From Oscillospiraceae bacterium (GTDB lineage Bacteria > Bacillota > Clostridia > Oscillospirales > Acutalibacteraceae): a stretch of DNA of 47,828 bases. Of this stretch, positions 16,972 through 24,965 are shown piece by piece. A program made the position numbers and the translations under genes. The notes beneath the pieces are model-generated. The model saw only the letters and a list, made by a program, of their open reading frames with translations, was not told the DNA's origin and made no database searches. Positions within the stretch are counted from its first letter, which is position 1; the number at the start of each line of letters is the position of its first letter. Location: positions 1 through 47,828 of the forward strand of contig SVOL01000014.1 of assembly GCA_015066395.1 (NCBI GenBank). The letters run 5' to 3'.

Positions 16972-18165
16972 TTGACCGATATTTTACTAAAGCTGTTTGT
17001 AAAAGGCGATCTTGCCAATAAACAAAACCGCCATAAGTGCGGCACCTTAGGCAGCATCGTAGGCATCATCTGCAACCTCATTCTGTTTATTATAAAACTG
17101 ATTGCAGGACTTCTTTCGGGTTCGCTTGCCATCATCGCAGACGCCTTTAACAACCTCACCGATATGGGTTCGTCGGTGGTGACAATGCTGGGCTTTAAAC
17201 TGGCCTCAAAGCCTGCCGACCGTGAGCACCCGTTCGGTCACGGCCGAATGGAGTATATGTCAGCGGCCTTTGTCTCGGTACTTATCATCATAGTCGGCTT
17301 TGAGTTGTTTACGGAATCTTTCACAAAACTCAAAAACCCCACATTGACCGACACCTCATTTCTAACAATAGTTATCTTGTCGGTCTCGATTCTCATAAAG
17401 CTATGGATGGCGTTTTTCAATCGAAAATTGGGTAAAAAGATCGACTCGGCCGCGTTGGTTGCGACTGCCACCGACTCGCTTAACGACTGCATTTCAACCG
17501 GCACCGTACTGGCTATTTCCATATTTTCGATGTTCGGCGGTCACTTCTCATTCACAAAATACCTCGACCCTGTCGCGGGTCTGGCTGTTGCCGTCTTCAT
17601 TCTGATAGCCGGTATTAAATCGCTCAAAGAAACGATGGACCCGATAATCGGGCTTCCGCCCGAGCGAGAAGACGTGTTGAAGATCCAGGATATCGTTATG
17701 TCCAACGAGATATTCTTGGGTATCCACGATATGATAGTACACAACTACGGTCCGGGAAGAAGTTTTGTGTCACTGCACGTTGAGGTGCCGACCGATATCG
17801 ATATTCTCTACTGCCACGAGTTGATCGACTCAACCGAGCGAAAGATACAGGACGAAACCGGCTTTGAAGCCGTGATCCATATGGATCCCATCTTAGTCGG
17901 AGACGAATTTGTTGACACGACCAAGGCTGAGCTTATAAAGCGACTGAATGACTTAGGAGAAGGTTTTACTATCCACGACTTCCGCGTGGTCAAAGGCGAA
18001 CTGCAGACTAACCTTATCTTCGACATCTGTGTGCCGGCCGATTGCGGTCTGAGTGACAGCCAAGTTCGCGAAACTGTCTCGGCACTCGCCCACGATATAG
18101 ACAAGACCTTCCAGTGCGTCATCACCGTCGACCGCGATTTCTCGTCGACAAATTTTAGTATTTGA
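16972..18165 (+). CDS. Cation diffusion facilitator family transporter
   Basis: A 397-aa CDF protein with about six membrane helices and a cytoplasmic C-terminal domain. The first metal-site motif is DAFNNLTD near residue 62, followed by HPFGHGRMEYMSA. A second Asp pair lies in ATATDSLNDCIS. Members export Zn2+, Mn2+ or Fe2+ in exchange for protons. The start is TTG 16972 after AGGTGGG, one base after the ddl stop. The stop codon overlaps the -35 box of the next promoter. Confidence 0.88.
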   Translation: MTDILLKLFVKGDLANKQNRHKCGTLGSIVGIICNLILFIIKLIAGLLSGSLAIIADAFNNLTDMGSSVVTMLGFKLASKPADREHPFGHGRMEYMSAAFVSVLIIIVGFELFTESFTKLKNPTLTDTSFLTIVILSVSILIKLWMAFFNRKLGKKIDSAALVATATDSLNDCISTGTVLAISIFSMFGGHFSFTKYLDPVAGLAVAVFILIAGIKSLKETMDPIIGLPPEREDVLKIQDIVMSNEIFLGIHDMIVHNYGPGRSFVSLHVEVPTDIDILYCHELIDSTERKIQDETGFEAVIHMDPILVGDEFVDTTKAELIKRLNDLGEGFTIHDFRVVKGELQTNLIFDICVPADCGLSDSQVRETVSALAHDIDKTFQCVITVDRDFSSTNFSI

Positions 18166-18190
18166 CAAAGTATGTCACATATTATATAAT
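18162..18190 (+). promoter_or_regulatory. Promoter of lipoprotein copy 1
   Basis: Perfect consensus TTGACA (18162-18167), 17 bases, TATAAT (18185-18190). The -35 box overlaps the TGA stop of the CDF gene. Confidence 0.8.
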
Positions 18191-18221
18191 GATAAAAAGT
18201 GATACGTAAGGAGAAATTACT

Positions 18222-18512
18222 ATGTCTAAAATATTAGCAATTCTTTTAGTTGTTGCAATGCTCGTCACCGTGTTCGTCGGCTGCAGCAAGAAAAAAGACA
18301 ACACCACAAACACCGGCGGCGATACCACTTCGTCTAAGACCTCTTCTTTGTCATCTGACTGGCCCAAGGATTACAGTTTCAGCTTTGACACCACCAATCC
18401 CTCAAGCACAACCAATTCCGCTAATTCTACCACAAGCGACAATACCACAACATCCTCCGGCAAAAACCCCAACGATGAAGGTTGGTCTTCTTGGTATGAA
18501 CCCGAATATTGA
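18222..18512 (+). CDS. Small Ser/Thr-rich lipoprotein, copy 1
   Basis: A 96-aa predicted lipoprotein with AAGGAG upstream of ATG 18222. The signal peptide ends at Cys21 (VFVGC), followed by KKK. The mature part is a low-complexity Ser/Thr/Asn linker. A conserved end, DEGWSSWYEPEY, is shared with copy 2. The linker diverges while the N-terminus and the last 11 residues are kept, so the aromatic tail is probably the functional part. A consensus promoter and terminator make it a single-gene unit. No family recognised. Confidence 0.8.
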   Translation: MSKILAILLVVAMLVTVFVGCSKKKDNTTNTGGDTTSSKTSSLSSDWPKDYSFSFDTTNPSSTTNSANSTTSDNTTTSSGKNPNDEGWSSWYEPEY

Positions 18513-18533
18513 TTTATAAATTATAAGAAATAT

Positions 18534-18561
18534 AAAACCCGAACGTTACGTTCGGGTTTTT
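18534..18561 (+). terminator. Terminator of lipoprotein copy 1
   Basis: The stem AAACCCGAACG/CGTTCGGGTTT is followed by a T-tract. Confidence 0.8.
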
Positions 18562-18562
18562 G

Positions 18563-18680
18563 TTACTTATGATAAAGTCGCTTATGCTTGTATTTGACTC
18601 GTAGCTTACGTTGATTCCCAATCTTTTCAAAATCTTTTTTCTAGTCACTAAGGACACCCCCAGAAACGGGCATCACAGTA
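18563..18680 (-). pseudogene. Remnant of the DUF1846 gene 3' end
   Basis: The minus strand reads KILKRLGINVS, then after a one-base deletion KYKHKRLYHK and stop. The intact gene at 19141 ends KILRRLGINVS ... KYEHKRLYHK. Weaker similarity continues to the GATGC at 18674, with an in-frame stop. It is a non-functional by-product of the tandem duplication. Confidence 0.75.
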
Positions 18681-18712
18681 AGCAGAGAATCTTCATCGTC
18701 AAATTTTAGTGT

Positions 18713-18741
18713 TTGACAACGCTTGTCGTATATAGTATAAT
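18713..18741 (+). promoter_or_regulatory. Promoter of lipoprotein copy 2
   Basis: TTGACA (18713-18718), 17 bases, TATAAT (18736-18741). It is the duplicated version of the promoter at 18162. Confidence 0.8.
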
Positions 18742-18771
18742 AATAAAAACAATACATAAGGAGAAATTATT

Positions 18772-19086
18772 ATGTCTAAAATATTAGCAATTCTTTTGGT
18801 TGTTGCAATGCTTATTACCGTTTTTGTTGGCTGTGGTAAGAAAGACAACAACGCTTCAAGCACCGGCGGTGATACCAATTCGCCTGCATCTTCGTCCAAA
18901 ACATCTTCGCTCGCTTCTGATTGGTATAAGGATTTCAGTTTTTCTATCGAAACCTCATCAGGTACTGTTTCGGCATCTGACAGCTCTACCGATTCCACTT
19001 CGAGCAAGGACACATCGACCGCCACTTCAAGTGCCGTTAATTCTAACGACGATGGTTGGTCTTCTTGGTGGGAGCCTGAGTATTGA
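18772..19086 (+). CDS. Small Ser/Thr-rich lipoprotein, copy 2
   Basis: A 104-aa paralogue of the gene at 18222. Its first 20 residues are nearly identical (MSKILAILLVVAML), with lipidation expected at Cys21. A Ser/Thr/Ala/Asp-rich linker is eight residues longer than in copy 1, and the tail is DDGWSSWWEPEY. AAGGAG precedes the start. Both copies keep promoters and terminators, so both are probably expressed. Function unknown. Confidence 0.8.
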   Translation: MSKILAILLVVAMLITVFVGCGKKDNNASSTGGDTNSPASSSKTSSLASDWYKDFSFSIETSSGTVSASDSSTDSTSSKDTSTATSSAVNSNDDGWSSWWEPEY

Positions 19087-19104
19087 TCCCAAAATCAAGT
19101 AAAC

Positions 19105-19136
19105 AAAAACCTGAACGTAAAGTTCAGGTTTTTTCT
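19105..19136 (+). terminator. Terminator of lipoprotein copy 2
   Basis: The stem AAAACCTGAAC/GTTCAGGTTTT is followed by TTTTCTTTT. The A-run on the other side may also help end the converging DUF1846 gene. Confidence 0.78.
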
Positions 19137-19140
19137 TTTA

Positions 19141-20622
19141 TTATTTATGGTAAAGTCGCTTGTGCTCGTATTTAGGCTCACAGCTGACGTTTATTCCTAA
19201 ACGGCGAAGGATCTTTTCGTCCTCTTCGCTTAAAATTACCGAGAAGTGTGCATCACCGCCGCGAAGATTTTTAAGTTGCTCCTTTGCGGCTCTGGCAACG
19301 GGATTGCTCAAAGCCGAAATGGTAAGAGCCATCAACACTTCATCGGTATGAAGCCGCGGATTTTTATGCTTCAGATACTGCGTTTTGAGTTGACATACCG
19401 GCTCTAAAACCTCGGCTGAAATGAGGTCGAGACTGTCATCAATACCGCCTAATTCCTTCAAAGCGTTTAAAAGCATTGCCGATGCGGCACCCAAGGTGCT
19501 TGAGGTCTTGCCGGTGACGACTTTGCCATTAGGCAACTTCATCGCGCCTGCAGGCTGACCGGTCATCTCTGCCTTCTTTAAAGCCGCGGCAACCGCAGGA
19601 TAAATATCGGTCGTGATATCGGCTTGATTCAAGAGAAGTTCCAACTTCTTGACCGCAACATCATTTGATCTTCCTTTAAAATGGTCGACCAATGCGGCAT
19701 AGTAGCGGCGAATTATCTCCTCATTCGAAGCCTCACGGCAGACATCGTCATCAATAATGCAATTGCCCGCCATATTAACACCCATATCGGTGGGTGAATT
19801 GTACGGCGAAGTGCCGCTTATTTTCTTGAAAATAGTATTAAGAACCGGGAAAATCTCAACATCGCGGTTATAATTGACGGCGGTGGTTCCGTATGCTTCT
19901 AAGTGGAACGGATCGATCATATTGACATCATTAAGATCGGCAGTCGCCGCCTCATAAGCCAGATTTACGGGATGTTTCAGCGGAAGATTCCACACAGGAA
20001 ACGTCTCAAACTTGGCGTATCCTGCGGCAACGCCCCTTTTGTGATCGTGGTAAAGCTGACTAAGACAAGTCGCCATTTTACCGCTTCCCGGACCGGGTGC
20101 CGTCACAACTATCAATGAACGCTCGGTCTCGATATATTCGTTTTTGCCCAATCCCTCATCACTTACGATATGCGGCACATCGGACGGATAACCCTCAATA
20201 ATGTAGTGTCGGTAGCAGCGGATTCCTCTTGTTTCAAGATGGTTCAAAAACGAACTTGCGGCGGTCTGACCGTTGTATCTTGTAAGAACTACCGAACCGA
20301 CATAAAGATTCATTTCGCGGAAAGCATCGATCAGTCTTAAAACATCATCATTATAAGTAATACCCAGATCGGCACGGACTTTATTTGATTCAATATCGGC
20401 AGCATTGATAGTGATGACGATCTCAACATCATCTTTTAGCTGTTGGAGCATCTTGATCTTGCTATCGGGTTCGAAACCGGGCAACACGCGCGAAGCGTGA
20501 AAATCGTCAAAAAGCTTACCGCCGAGTTCAAGGTAAAGCTTACCGCCGAACTGAGCGATTCTTCTTCTTATCTGCTCCGATTGAGTTTTAAGGTATTTTT
20601 CATTATCAAAACCGACACGCAT
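19141..20622 (-). CDS. DUF1846 family protein
   Basis: The 493-aa protein matches the DUF1846 family (PF08903), widespread in Firmicutes and of unknown function. A Walker-A-like loop, GPGSGKMA, lies near residue 182, preceded by a hydrophobic strand (SLIVVTAPG), so nucleotide binding is plausible but unproven. It has no signal peptide or membrane helix. ATG 20622 is chosen because GGAGGCG lies nine bases upstream; TTG 20625 is also possible. Its 3' end was duplicated as the fragment at 18563. Confidence 0.82.
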   Translation of the reverse strand: MRVGFDNEKYLKTQSEQIRRRIAQFGGKLYLELGGKLFDDFHASRVLPGFEPDSKIKMLQQLKDDVEIVITINAADIESNKVRADLGITYNDDVLRLIDAFREMNLYVGSVVLTRYNGQTAASSFLNHLETRGIRCYRHYIIEGYPSDVPHIVSDEGLGKNEYIETERSLIVVTAPGPGSGKMATCLSQLYHDHKRGVAAGYAKFETFPVWNLPLKHPVNLAYEAATADLNDVNMIDPFHLEAYGTTAVNYNRDVEIFPVLNTIFKKISGTSPYNSPTDMGVNMAGNCIIDDDVCREASNEEIIRRYYAALVDHFKGRSNDVAVKKLELLLNQADITTDIYPAVAAALKKAEMTGQPAGAMKLPNGKVVTGKTSSTLGAASAMLLNALKELGGIDDSLDLISAEVLEPVCQLKTQYLKHKNPRLHTDEVLMALTISALSNPVARAAKEQLKNLRGGDAHFSVILSEEDEKILRRLGINVSCEPKYEHKRLYHK

Positions 20623-20756
20623 CAAAATCCGCCTCCGCTAAAAAACTACAAAAAGTATTATATCACACTCGTTGCAATAATAAAAGCCTAATTTAACCAA
20701 TTTTTATTTTTTAAAGTTAATTTGATTGCAAGTTTGAAAAAATTAGTCACAAAATA

Positions 20757-20785
20757 TTGACAAACCGACGTTTTAAGAATATCAT
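20757..20785 (+). promoter_or_regulatory. ddh promoter
   Basis: TTGACA (20757-20762), 17 bases, TATCAT (20780-20785), 38 bases before the ddh start. The divergent DUF1846 gene has its own TATAAT box near 20657-20662 on the minus strand. Confidence 0.65.
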
Positions 20786-20822
20786 TAGTCTGTTAAAACT
20801 TTCAAATCGAAAGGAAAATTTT

Positions 20823-21797
20823 ATGAAAATAGGAATATACGGCTACGGCAACTTAGGCCGCGGAGTTGAAAACGCAATAAGGCAGAACGACGATATGGAG
20901 CTGTTCGGCGTTTTCACAAGGCGAGCACCCGAAAGTTTAAAGATAAACACTCCCGACGCCAAAGTGTTACCTGCCGCCGATGCCGAAAAATACAAAAACG
21001 ATATTGACGTTATGATAATCTGCGGCGGCAGTGCCACCGACCTGCCGGAAATGACTCCTGCACTCGCAAAGCACTTTAATGTTATCGACAGTTTTGATAC
21101 CCATGCCGACATCCCGAAGCATTTTAAGAATGTCGACTCGGCCGCAAAAGAAAGCGGTAAAACTGCCATCATTTCGGTTGGTTGGGATCCCGGTATGTTC
21201 TCTTTAAACCGACTTTATGCCAACGCTGTTTTGCCTTGCGGCAAGGATTATACCTTCTGGGGCAAGGGTGTCAGCCAGGGTCATTCCGATGCGATTCGCC
21301 GTATTGACGGCGTTTTAGACGCAAGACAGTACACCTGCCCTGTCGAATCAGCAGTAGAGAGTGTCCGCCGCGGTGAAAACCCTGAGCTTACCACACGTGA
21401 AAAGCACACTCGTCTTTGCTACGTTGTGGCCGCCGACGGTGCTGACCTTAACAAAATAGAACAGGAAATTAAAACAATGCCGAAGTATTTCGCCGATTAT
21501 GACACAACGGTCAACTTCATAACGCAAGAAGAACTTGACCGCGACCACAAGGGCATTCCCCACGGCGGAACGGTCATTCGTTCGGGTGTTACAGGCAACG
21601 GCAACCACCACGTTATTGAGTACAAGCTAACGCTCGATTCCAATCCTGAGTTCACTGCTTCTGTGCTTTTAGCGTACGCCCGCGCGGCATATCGCCTTAA
21701 CAAAAAAGGTGACTGTGGCTGCAAGACAGTCTTTGATATTGCACCTAAAGAACTGATCTCAAAAGATTATAACGACATAATCTCATCAATGCTTTAA
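20823..21797 (+). CDS. ddh: meso-Diaminopimelate D-dehydrogenase
   Basis: A 324-aa NADPH-dependent enzyme that aminates tetrahydrodipicolinate to meso-DAP in one step, serving lysine and peptidoglycan synthesis. The N-terminal Rossmann motif is GIYGYGNLGRG, with basic FTRR after the second strand, which fits NADPH. Conserved substrate motifs include SVGWDPGMFS and WGKGVSQGHSDAIRRI. ATG 20823 follows AAAGGAAA; the frame upstream to 20757 is part of the promoter. It is a single-gene unit with its own promoter and terminator. Confidence 0.93.
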   Translation: MKIGIYGYGNLGRGVENAIRQNDDMELFGVFTRRAPESLKINTPDAKVLPAADAEKYKNDIDVMIICGGSATDLPEMTPALAKHFNVIDSFDTHADIPKHFKNVDSAAKESGKTAIISVGWDPGMFSLNRLYANAVLPCGKDYTFWGKGVSQGHSDAIRRIDGVLDARQYTCPVESAVESVRRGENPELTTREKHTRLCYVVAADGADLNKIEQEIKTMPKYFADYDTTVNFITQEELDRDHKGIPHGGTVIRSGVTGNGNHHVIEYKLTLDSNPEFTASVLLAYARAAYRLNKKGDCGCKTVFDIAPKELISKDYNDIISSML

Positions 21798-21803
21798 ACT
21801 AAA

Positions 21804-21838
21804 AAAAACTCCGTCTTCGCTTGAAGACGGAGTTTTTT
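21804..21838 (+). terminator. ddh terminator
   Basis: The 11-bp stem ACTCCGTCTTC/GAAGACGGAGT is flanked by A- and T-tracts. It can act in both directions toward the converging symporter gene. Confidence 0.85.
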
Positions 21839-21868
21839 ATGTTTATATTTATATTTATTTGTGTTTGC

Positions 21869-23305
21869 CTAAGCCTTTTTCTTCAAGCGTCTTGCTTCCT
21901 TTGCTTCTTTAGAAACAATTTTATTCAATGCAACCAAAGCGATTACGTTCGGAATTACCATCAGATAGTTGAAGAAATCGGTCAATGCCCAAACAAGGTC
22001 GCTCTTTAAGCAAGAACCCAAGAAAACGAAAATAACGGCAATCACAGAATAGACAACTACGCTCTTCTTACCGAAGAGATACTCAAAGTTGATCTTACCG
22101 AAGAGATTCCATCCAATGATCGTCGAGAACGCAAAGAAGAAGAGGCAGACTGCAACAAAAATCGCGCCGACCTTCGCAGCAACTCCTGCACCGAGGAAGC
22201 CTTCAAAAGCAACCTTAGCGGCATTCTGAACCATGTTCGTGTTCGCAAGACCTATCGCCTCAGCATCAACGGCAAAACCTGACAAAGGACCTTTGCCGGC
22301 ATACAGGCAAGAAATAACAACCAATGCAGTCATGGTGAGAACAACGAAGGTATCAATGAACACGCCTATCATTGCAACAACACCCTGGTCATGAGGCTTT
22401 TCAACCTTAGCCAAAGCGTGTGCGTGAGGGGTTGAACCCATACCGGCCTCATTAGAGAAGAGACCTCTCTTTGCACCCTGGCTTATAGCAGCCTTCAATG
22501 CAGCACCGAAACCACCGGCGATGATAGCCTGCGGCATAAATGCATATTTAAAGATCATACCGAAAGCTTCGGGAACACACTTGATACGGAAAGCGAGAAT
22601 CAAAAGACCGCCAACGAGATAACCCATTGCCATAATGGGAACCATTTTTTCGGTAACCGATGCAATTCTGTTGACACCGCCGATGAAGATAAAGCCTGCA
22701 ATAAGAGCAACAACAATACCAACGATCCAGGGGTCAATACCTGTTGCGGTATTAACGGCTTCACCGATAGAGTTAGACTGAACCATCGAACCCATAAAGC
22801 CTAAAGCAAGTACCGCGGCAACGGCAAAGAAACCGGCCAAGAATTTACCAAAACCGTTGTTAAACGCATTCTTAATGTAATAAACAGGACCGCCTGCTAC
22901 ATTGCCGTTTTCATCAACAACTCTTGTCTTCTGTGCAAGAACTGCTTCAGAATAGATAGTAGCCATACCGAAGAAGGCAATGACCCACATCCAGAAGATA
23001 GCACCGGGACCACCGGTCAAAATAGCACCGCAGGCACCGACGATGTTACCGGTACCAACCTGAGCGGCAATAGCGGTTGCCAACGCCTGGAACGACGAGA
23101 GACCGCCCGACTGCTTTCCGCCACGAAGCTTGATGTTGCCAAACACCCTTTTCATACCCTCGCCAAAACAACGAACCTGAACAAAGCGAGTCTTGATCGT
23201 AAAGAAAAGACCTGTCGCGATGAGCAAAACTATGAGAATATAATCCGCTGTGTACGAGTTAACAGTGTCGACAACTGATAACAATTTGTCCAAAAACTTT
23301 TCCAC
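21869..23305 (-). CDS. Sodium:alanine/glycine symporter, AGCS family
   Basis: A 478-aa membrane protein of the alanine or glycine:cation symporter family with about ten helices. Signature segments are QVGTGNIVGACGAI, GGPGAIFWMW and SNEAGMGSTPHAHA. It imports alanine or glycine with Na+. I chose GTG 23305 (VEKFLDKLL) because AGGGGG lies upstream. The open frame to 23395 runs back through the terminator of the riboswitch. The glycine riboswitch in the leader indicates glycine as the sensed ligand and probable substrate. Confidence 0.88.
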   Translation of the reverse strand: MEKFLDKLLSVVDTVNSYTADYILIVLLIATGLFFTIKTRFVQVRCFGEGMKRVFGNIKLRGGKQSGGLSSFQALATAIAAQVGTGNIVGACGAILTGGPGAIFWMWVIAFFGMATIYSEAVLAQKTRVVDENGNVAGGPVYYIKNAFNNGFGKFLAGFFAVAAVLALGFMGSMVQSNSIGEAVNTATGIDPWIVGIVVALIAGFIFIGGVNRIASVTEKMVPIMAMGYLVGGLLILAFRIKCVPEAFGMIFKYAFMPQAIIAGGFGAALKAAISQGAKRGLFSNEAGMGSTPHAHALAKVEKPHDQGVVAMIGVFIDTFVVLTMTALVVISCLYAGKGPLSGFAVDAEAIGLANTNMVQNAAKVAFEGFLGAGVAAKVGAIFVAVCLFFFAFSTIIGWNLFGKINFEYLFGKKSVVVYSVIAVIFVFLGSCLKSDLVWALTDFFNYLMVIPNVIALVALNKIVSKEAKEARRLKKKA

Positions 23306-23318
23306 TTTTAAACCCCCT

Positions 23319-23351
23319 GAAAAAATAAAAGTCGCCGTAAAAACGACGACT
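23319..23351 (-). terminator. Leader terminator under the glycine riboswitch
   Basis: On the minus strand AGTCGTCG pairs with CGGCGACT (one G-T pair), followed by a T-rich run just before the symporter ribosome site. It is the likely expression platform of the riboswitch. Confidence 0.7.
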
Positions 23352-23404
23352 CCAAAGAACAAAGAAAAGTATGAAACAACTGTGATAAATATCAAAGTTA
23401 TCGA

Positions 23405-23525
23405 ACTCTATCCTTTTGCCTGAGAGATTCGGGTTTCCCCTTGCACCTTCGGCACCCAATTTGCTTGGGATTCTCCAGAGTCCCCTCTGCCATCGGTCTT
23501 TGCATTCCGACAGTTTCTACGGGAT
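23405..23525 (-). ncRNA. Glycine riboswitch
   Basis: The minus-strand leader contains the conserved glycine aptamer segments GACTCTGGAGA, GTGCCGAAGGTGCAA and CTCTCAGGCAAAAGGATAGA, in order. P1 forms between GGACTCT and AGAGTTC. Upstream, CTGTCGG pairs with CCGATGGCAG, a helix like the partner of single-aptamer glycine riboswitches. A terminator follows before the AGCS gene. Glycine riboswitches in front of AGCS genes are known in other Firmicutes. Whether glycine turns this one off or on cannot be read with certainty. Confidence 0.85.
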
Positions 23526-23535
23526 TTACTACAGT

Positions 23536-23564
23536 ATTCTATCACACTTTAAAGTAATAATCAA
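23536..23564 (-). promoter_or_regulatory. Promoter of the riboswitch-symporter transcript
   Basis: Minus-strand TTGATT (23564-23559), 17 bases, TAGAAT (23541-23536). Transcription would start just before the riboswitch. Confidence 0.6.
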
Positions 23565-23587
23565 TAGCCTTTTGAATTTTTTTAATA

Positions 23588-24514
23588 TTATTTGAAATTT
23601 TGCTCCAAAAATGAGCAAGTAAGCGTTGTGTACTCATCTCTTTTATAATAATAGCTCATTCCGTGACCGGCTTCGGGTACCGAAAGCACGGTGCTCTCAG
23701 AGGCACATATCTCACCGCACTCGCGGCTCATTTTGCAGGGTACTACTCGGTCAGCCTCGCCGTGGATCAGCAATACCGGTACTGTTGCATTTTTTAATGC
23801 GGTTTTAGCTGAGAACGAATCCGGGTCAAACCGACCGAATATAACGGCACTCGTTTTCAGCAACGGATAAACCAACCGTACCGGCAGGTGCATTTTTCTG
23901 ACAGTTGATTGCAAAATGTCACGAGGAGCGGAAAATCCGCAGTCGGCCATTATCCCCTTGACCTGCGGTTGCAGACTGTCCGAAGCCATCAAAACAGTTG
24001 CGGCACCCATCGAAAGTCCCGCAATGACAATTTTTATATCTTCACCGAATTTATCAACAGCAAACTCGACCCAACGTCGGCAGTCCTCGCGCTCTTTAAT
24101 ACCGAAAGTAATGGTCCTGCCCTCGCTTTTTCCGTGCGCACGCTGATCTACCACTAACAGATCATATCCGTTATCGTGACAGAGGCTCATAATTCCGTTA
24201 CCGTCGCGAACGGCACTGCTTCTGTAACCGTGAAAAAATATGACCAGTCTGCCGGGACTGCCGTTATTGTAATACCTGCCTGCCAGCTTCAACCCGTCAT
24301 GCGAGACCGTTTCGACCGGTTCGGACTCGAACGAAAGCACGCGAGCAACATTTTGTCTGATAGCACACTTAAACTGACTGTACTGAGCACCCGAAGGCAC
24401 GTCAAAATCGTCCGATTCACGATGCTTACTCCGACCAAATGTGTAGTAATAAAGACAAAATTCCAACAAAAAGAACATTATAACGAACGCTAAAATAAGT
24501 ACAACAAACGGCAT
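23588..24514 (-). CDS. Membrane-anchored alpha/beta hydrolase (S33-like)
   Basis: A 308-aa protein. Residues 2-25 are one hydrophobic anchor. The hydrolase core has FFHGYRSSA, VDQRAHGKSEG, the nucleophile elbow GLSMGAA, an Asp in HGEADRVVP and a catalytic His in EAGHGMSYY. It resembles serine aminopeptidase S33 / YqkD-type hydrolases. Substrate unknown. GGGAG precedes ATG 24514. It is a single gene upstream of the symporter, on the same strand. Confidence 0.8.
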   Translation of the reverse strand: MPFVVLILAFVIMFFLLEFCLYYYTFGRSKHRESDDFDVPSGAQYSQFKCAIRQNVARVLSFESEPVETVSHDGLKLAGRYYNNGSPGRLVIFFHGYRSSAVRDGNGIMSLCHDNGYDLLVVDQRAHGKSEGRTITFGIKEREDCRRWVEFAVDKFGEDIKIVIAGLSMGAATVLMASDSLQPQVKGIMADCGFSAPRDILQSTVRKMHLPVRLVYPLLKTSAVIFGRFDPDSFSAKTALKNATVPVLLIHGEADRVVPCKMSRECGEICASESTVLSVPEAGHGMSYYYKRDEYTTLTCSFLEQNFK

Positions 24515-24618
24515 CTCGAACTCCCAAAAGAAAATTATTACATTTTAATAATAACATTTAATTCCTTCGCCGTCAAGGAACCAAACTTTCTCAGCGATGT
24601 TTACGACATCATCTATCA

Positions 24619-24647
24619 GTCAGTATACTTAAATTAAGTATACTGAC
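24619..24647. promoter_or_regulatory. 29-bp palindrome upstream of the RHH gene
   Basis: GTCAGTATACTTAA pairs perfectly with TTAAGTATACTGAC around one central A. A related half-site, TATACTTAAAATAAG, recurs at 24676-24690, 17 bases before the RHH start. Dyad symmetry and repeated half-sites suggest an operator, possibly autoregulatory. It has no U-tract, so it is not a typical terminator. Confidence 0.6.
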
Positions 24648-24706
24648 CACATTATAGCACAAAACAATCTTAAAATATACTTAAAATAAGATTTTTAGGT
24701 GATATT

Positions 24707-24883
24707 ATGAGAAATAAAAACAATAAGCATTTAGGAATTGAAGTCGAACCCGAGCTTCACGGCAAGCTCCATTACATTGCAAAATACGAAGGTCGTTCTG
24801 CAAACGGACAGATCTTGTTCCTCATTCGCCAATGTATAAGAGATTTTGAAGAACAGCACGGCGAGATCCAACTCGACAAGTAA
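24707..24883 (+). CDS. Arc-like ribbon-helix-helix protein
   Basis: A 58-aa protein. AGGTGAT precedes ATG 24707. A short basic start leads to a beta-strand (LGIEVEP), helix A (ELHGKLHYIAKYEG), the turn RSANG and helix B (ILFLIRQCIRDFEE). This is the Arc/MetJ ribbon-helix-helix pattern of a dimeric DNA-binding repressor. It has no neighbour toxin gene, so an antitoxin role is not supported. The palindrome upstream suggests it binds its own promoter. A perfect terminator follows. Confidence 0.78.
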   Translation: MRNKNNKHLGIEVEPELHGKLHYIAKYEGRSANGQILFLIRQCIRDFEEQHGEIQLDK

Positions 24884-24918
24884 TCGATATCGCGTTTTGA
24901 CTACACACTATAAATGAC

Positions 24919-24950
24919 AAAACCCCCGACACAGCTGTGTCGGGGGTTTT
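24919..24950. terminator. Bidirectional terminator, RHH gene and pnp
   Basis: A perfect 32-base palindrome with stem AAAACCCCCGACACAG is flanked by A- and T-runs between converging genes. Confidence 0.88.
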
Positions 24951-24965
24951 AATTTTAACTTACTT

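Larger units (their letters stand above)
18137..19260. repeat. Tandem duplication of ~550 bp with lipoprotein genes
   Basis: Copy 1 (about 18137-18685) and copy 2 (about 18690-19260) share, in order: the last bases of the CDF gene, a TTGACA-17-TATAAT promoter, a lipoprotein gene, a hairpin terminator and the 3' end of the DUF1846 gene. In copy 1 the DUF1846 piece is a decayed fragment. In copy 2 it is part of the intact gene. The order is best explained by one tandem duplication followed by drift. Confidence 0.8.

Noticed and set aside
24707-24883. Toxin-antitoxin system at the RHH gene.
   Set aside because: No second small gene flanks it; a terminator follows directly and pnp converges.
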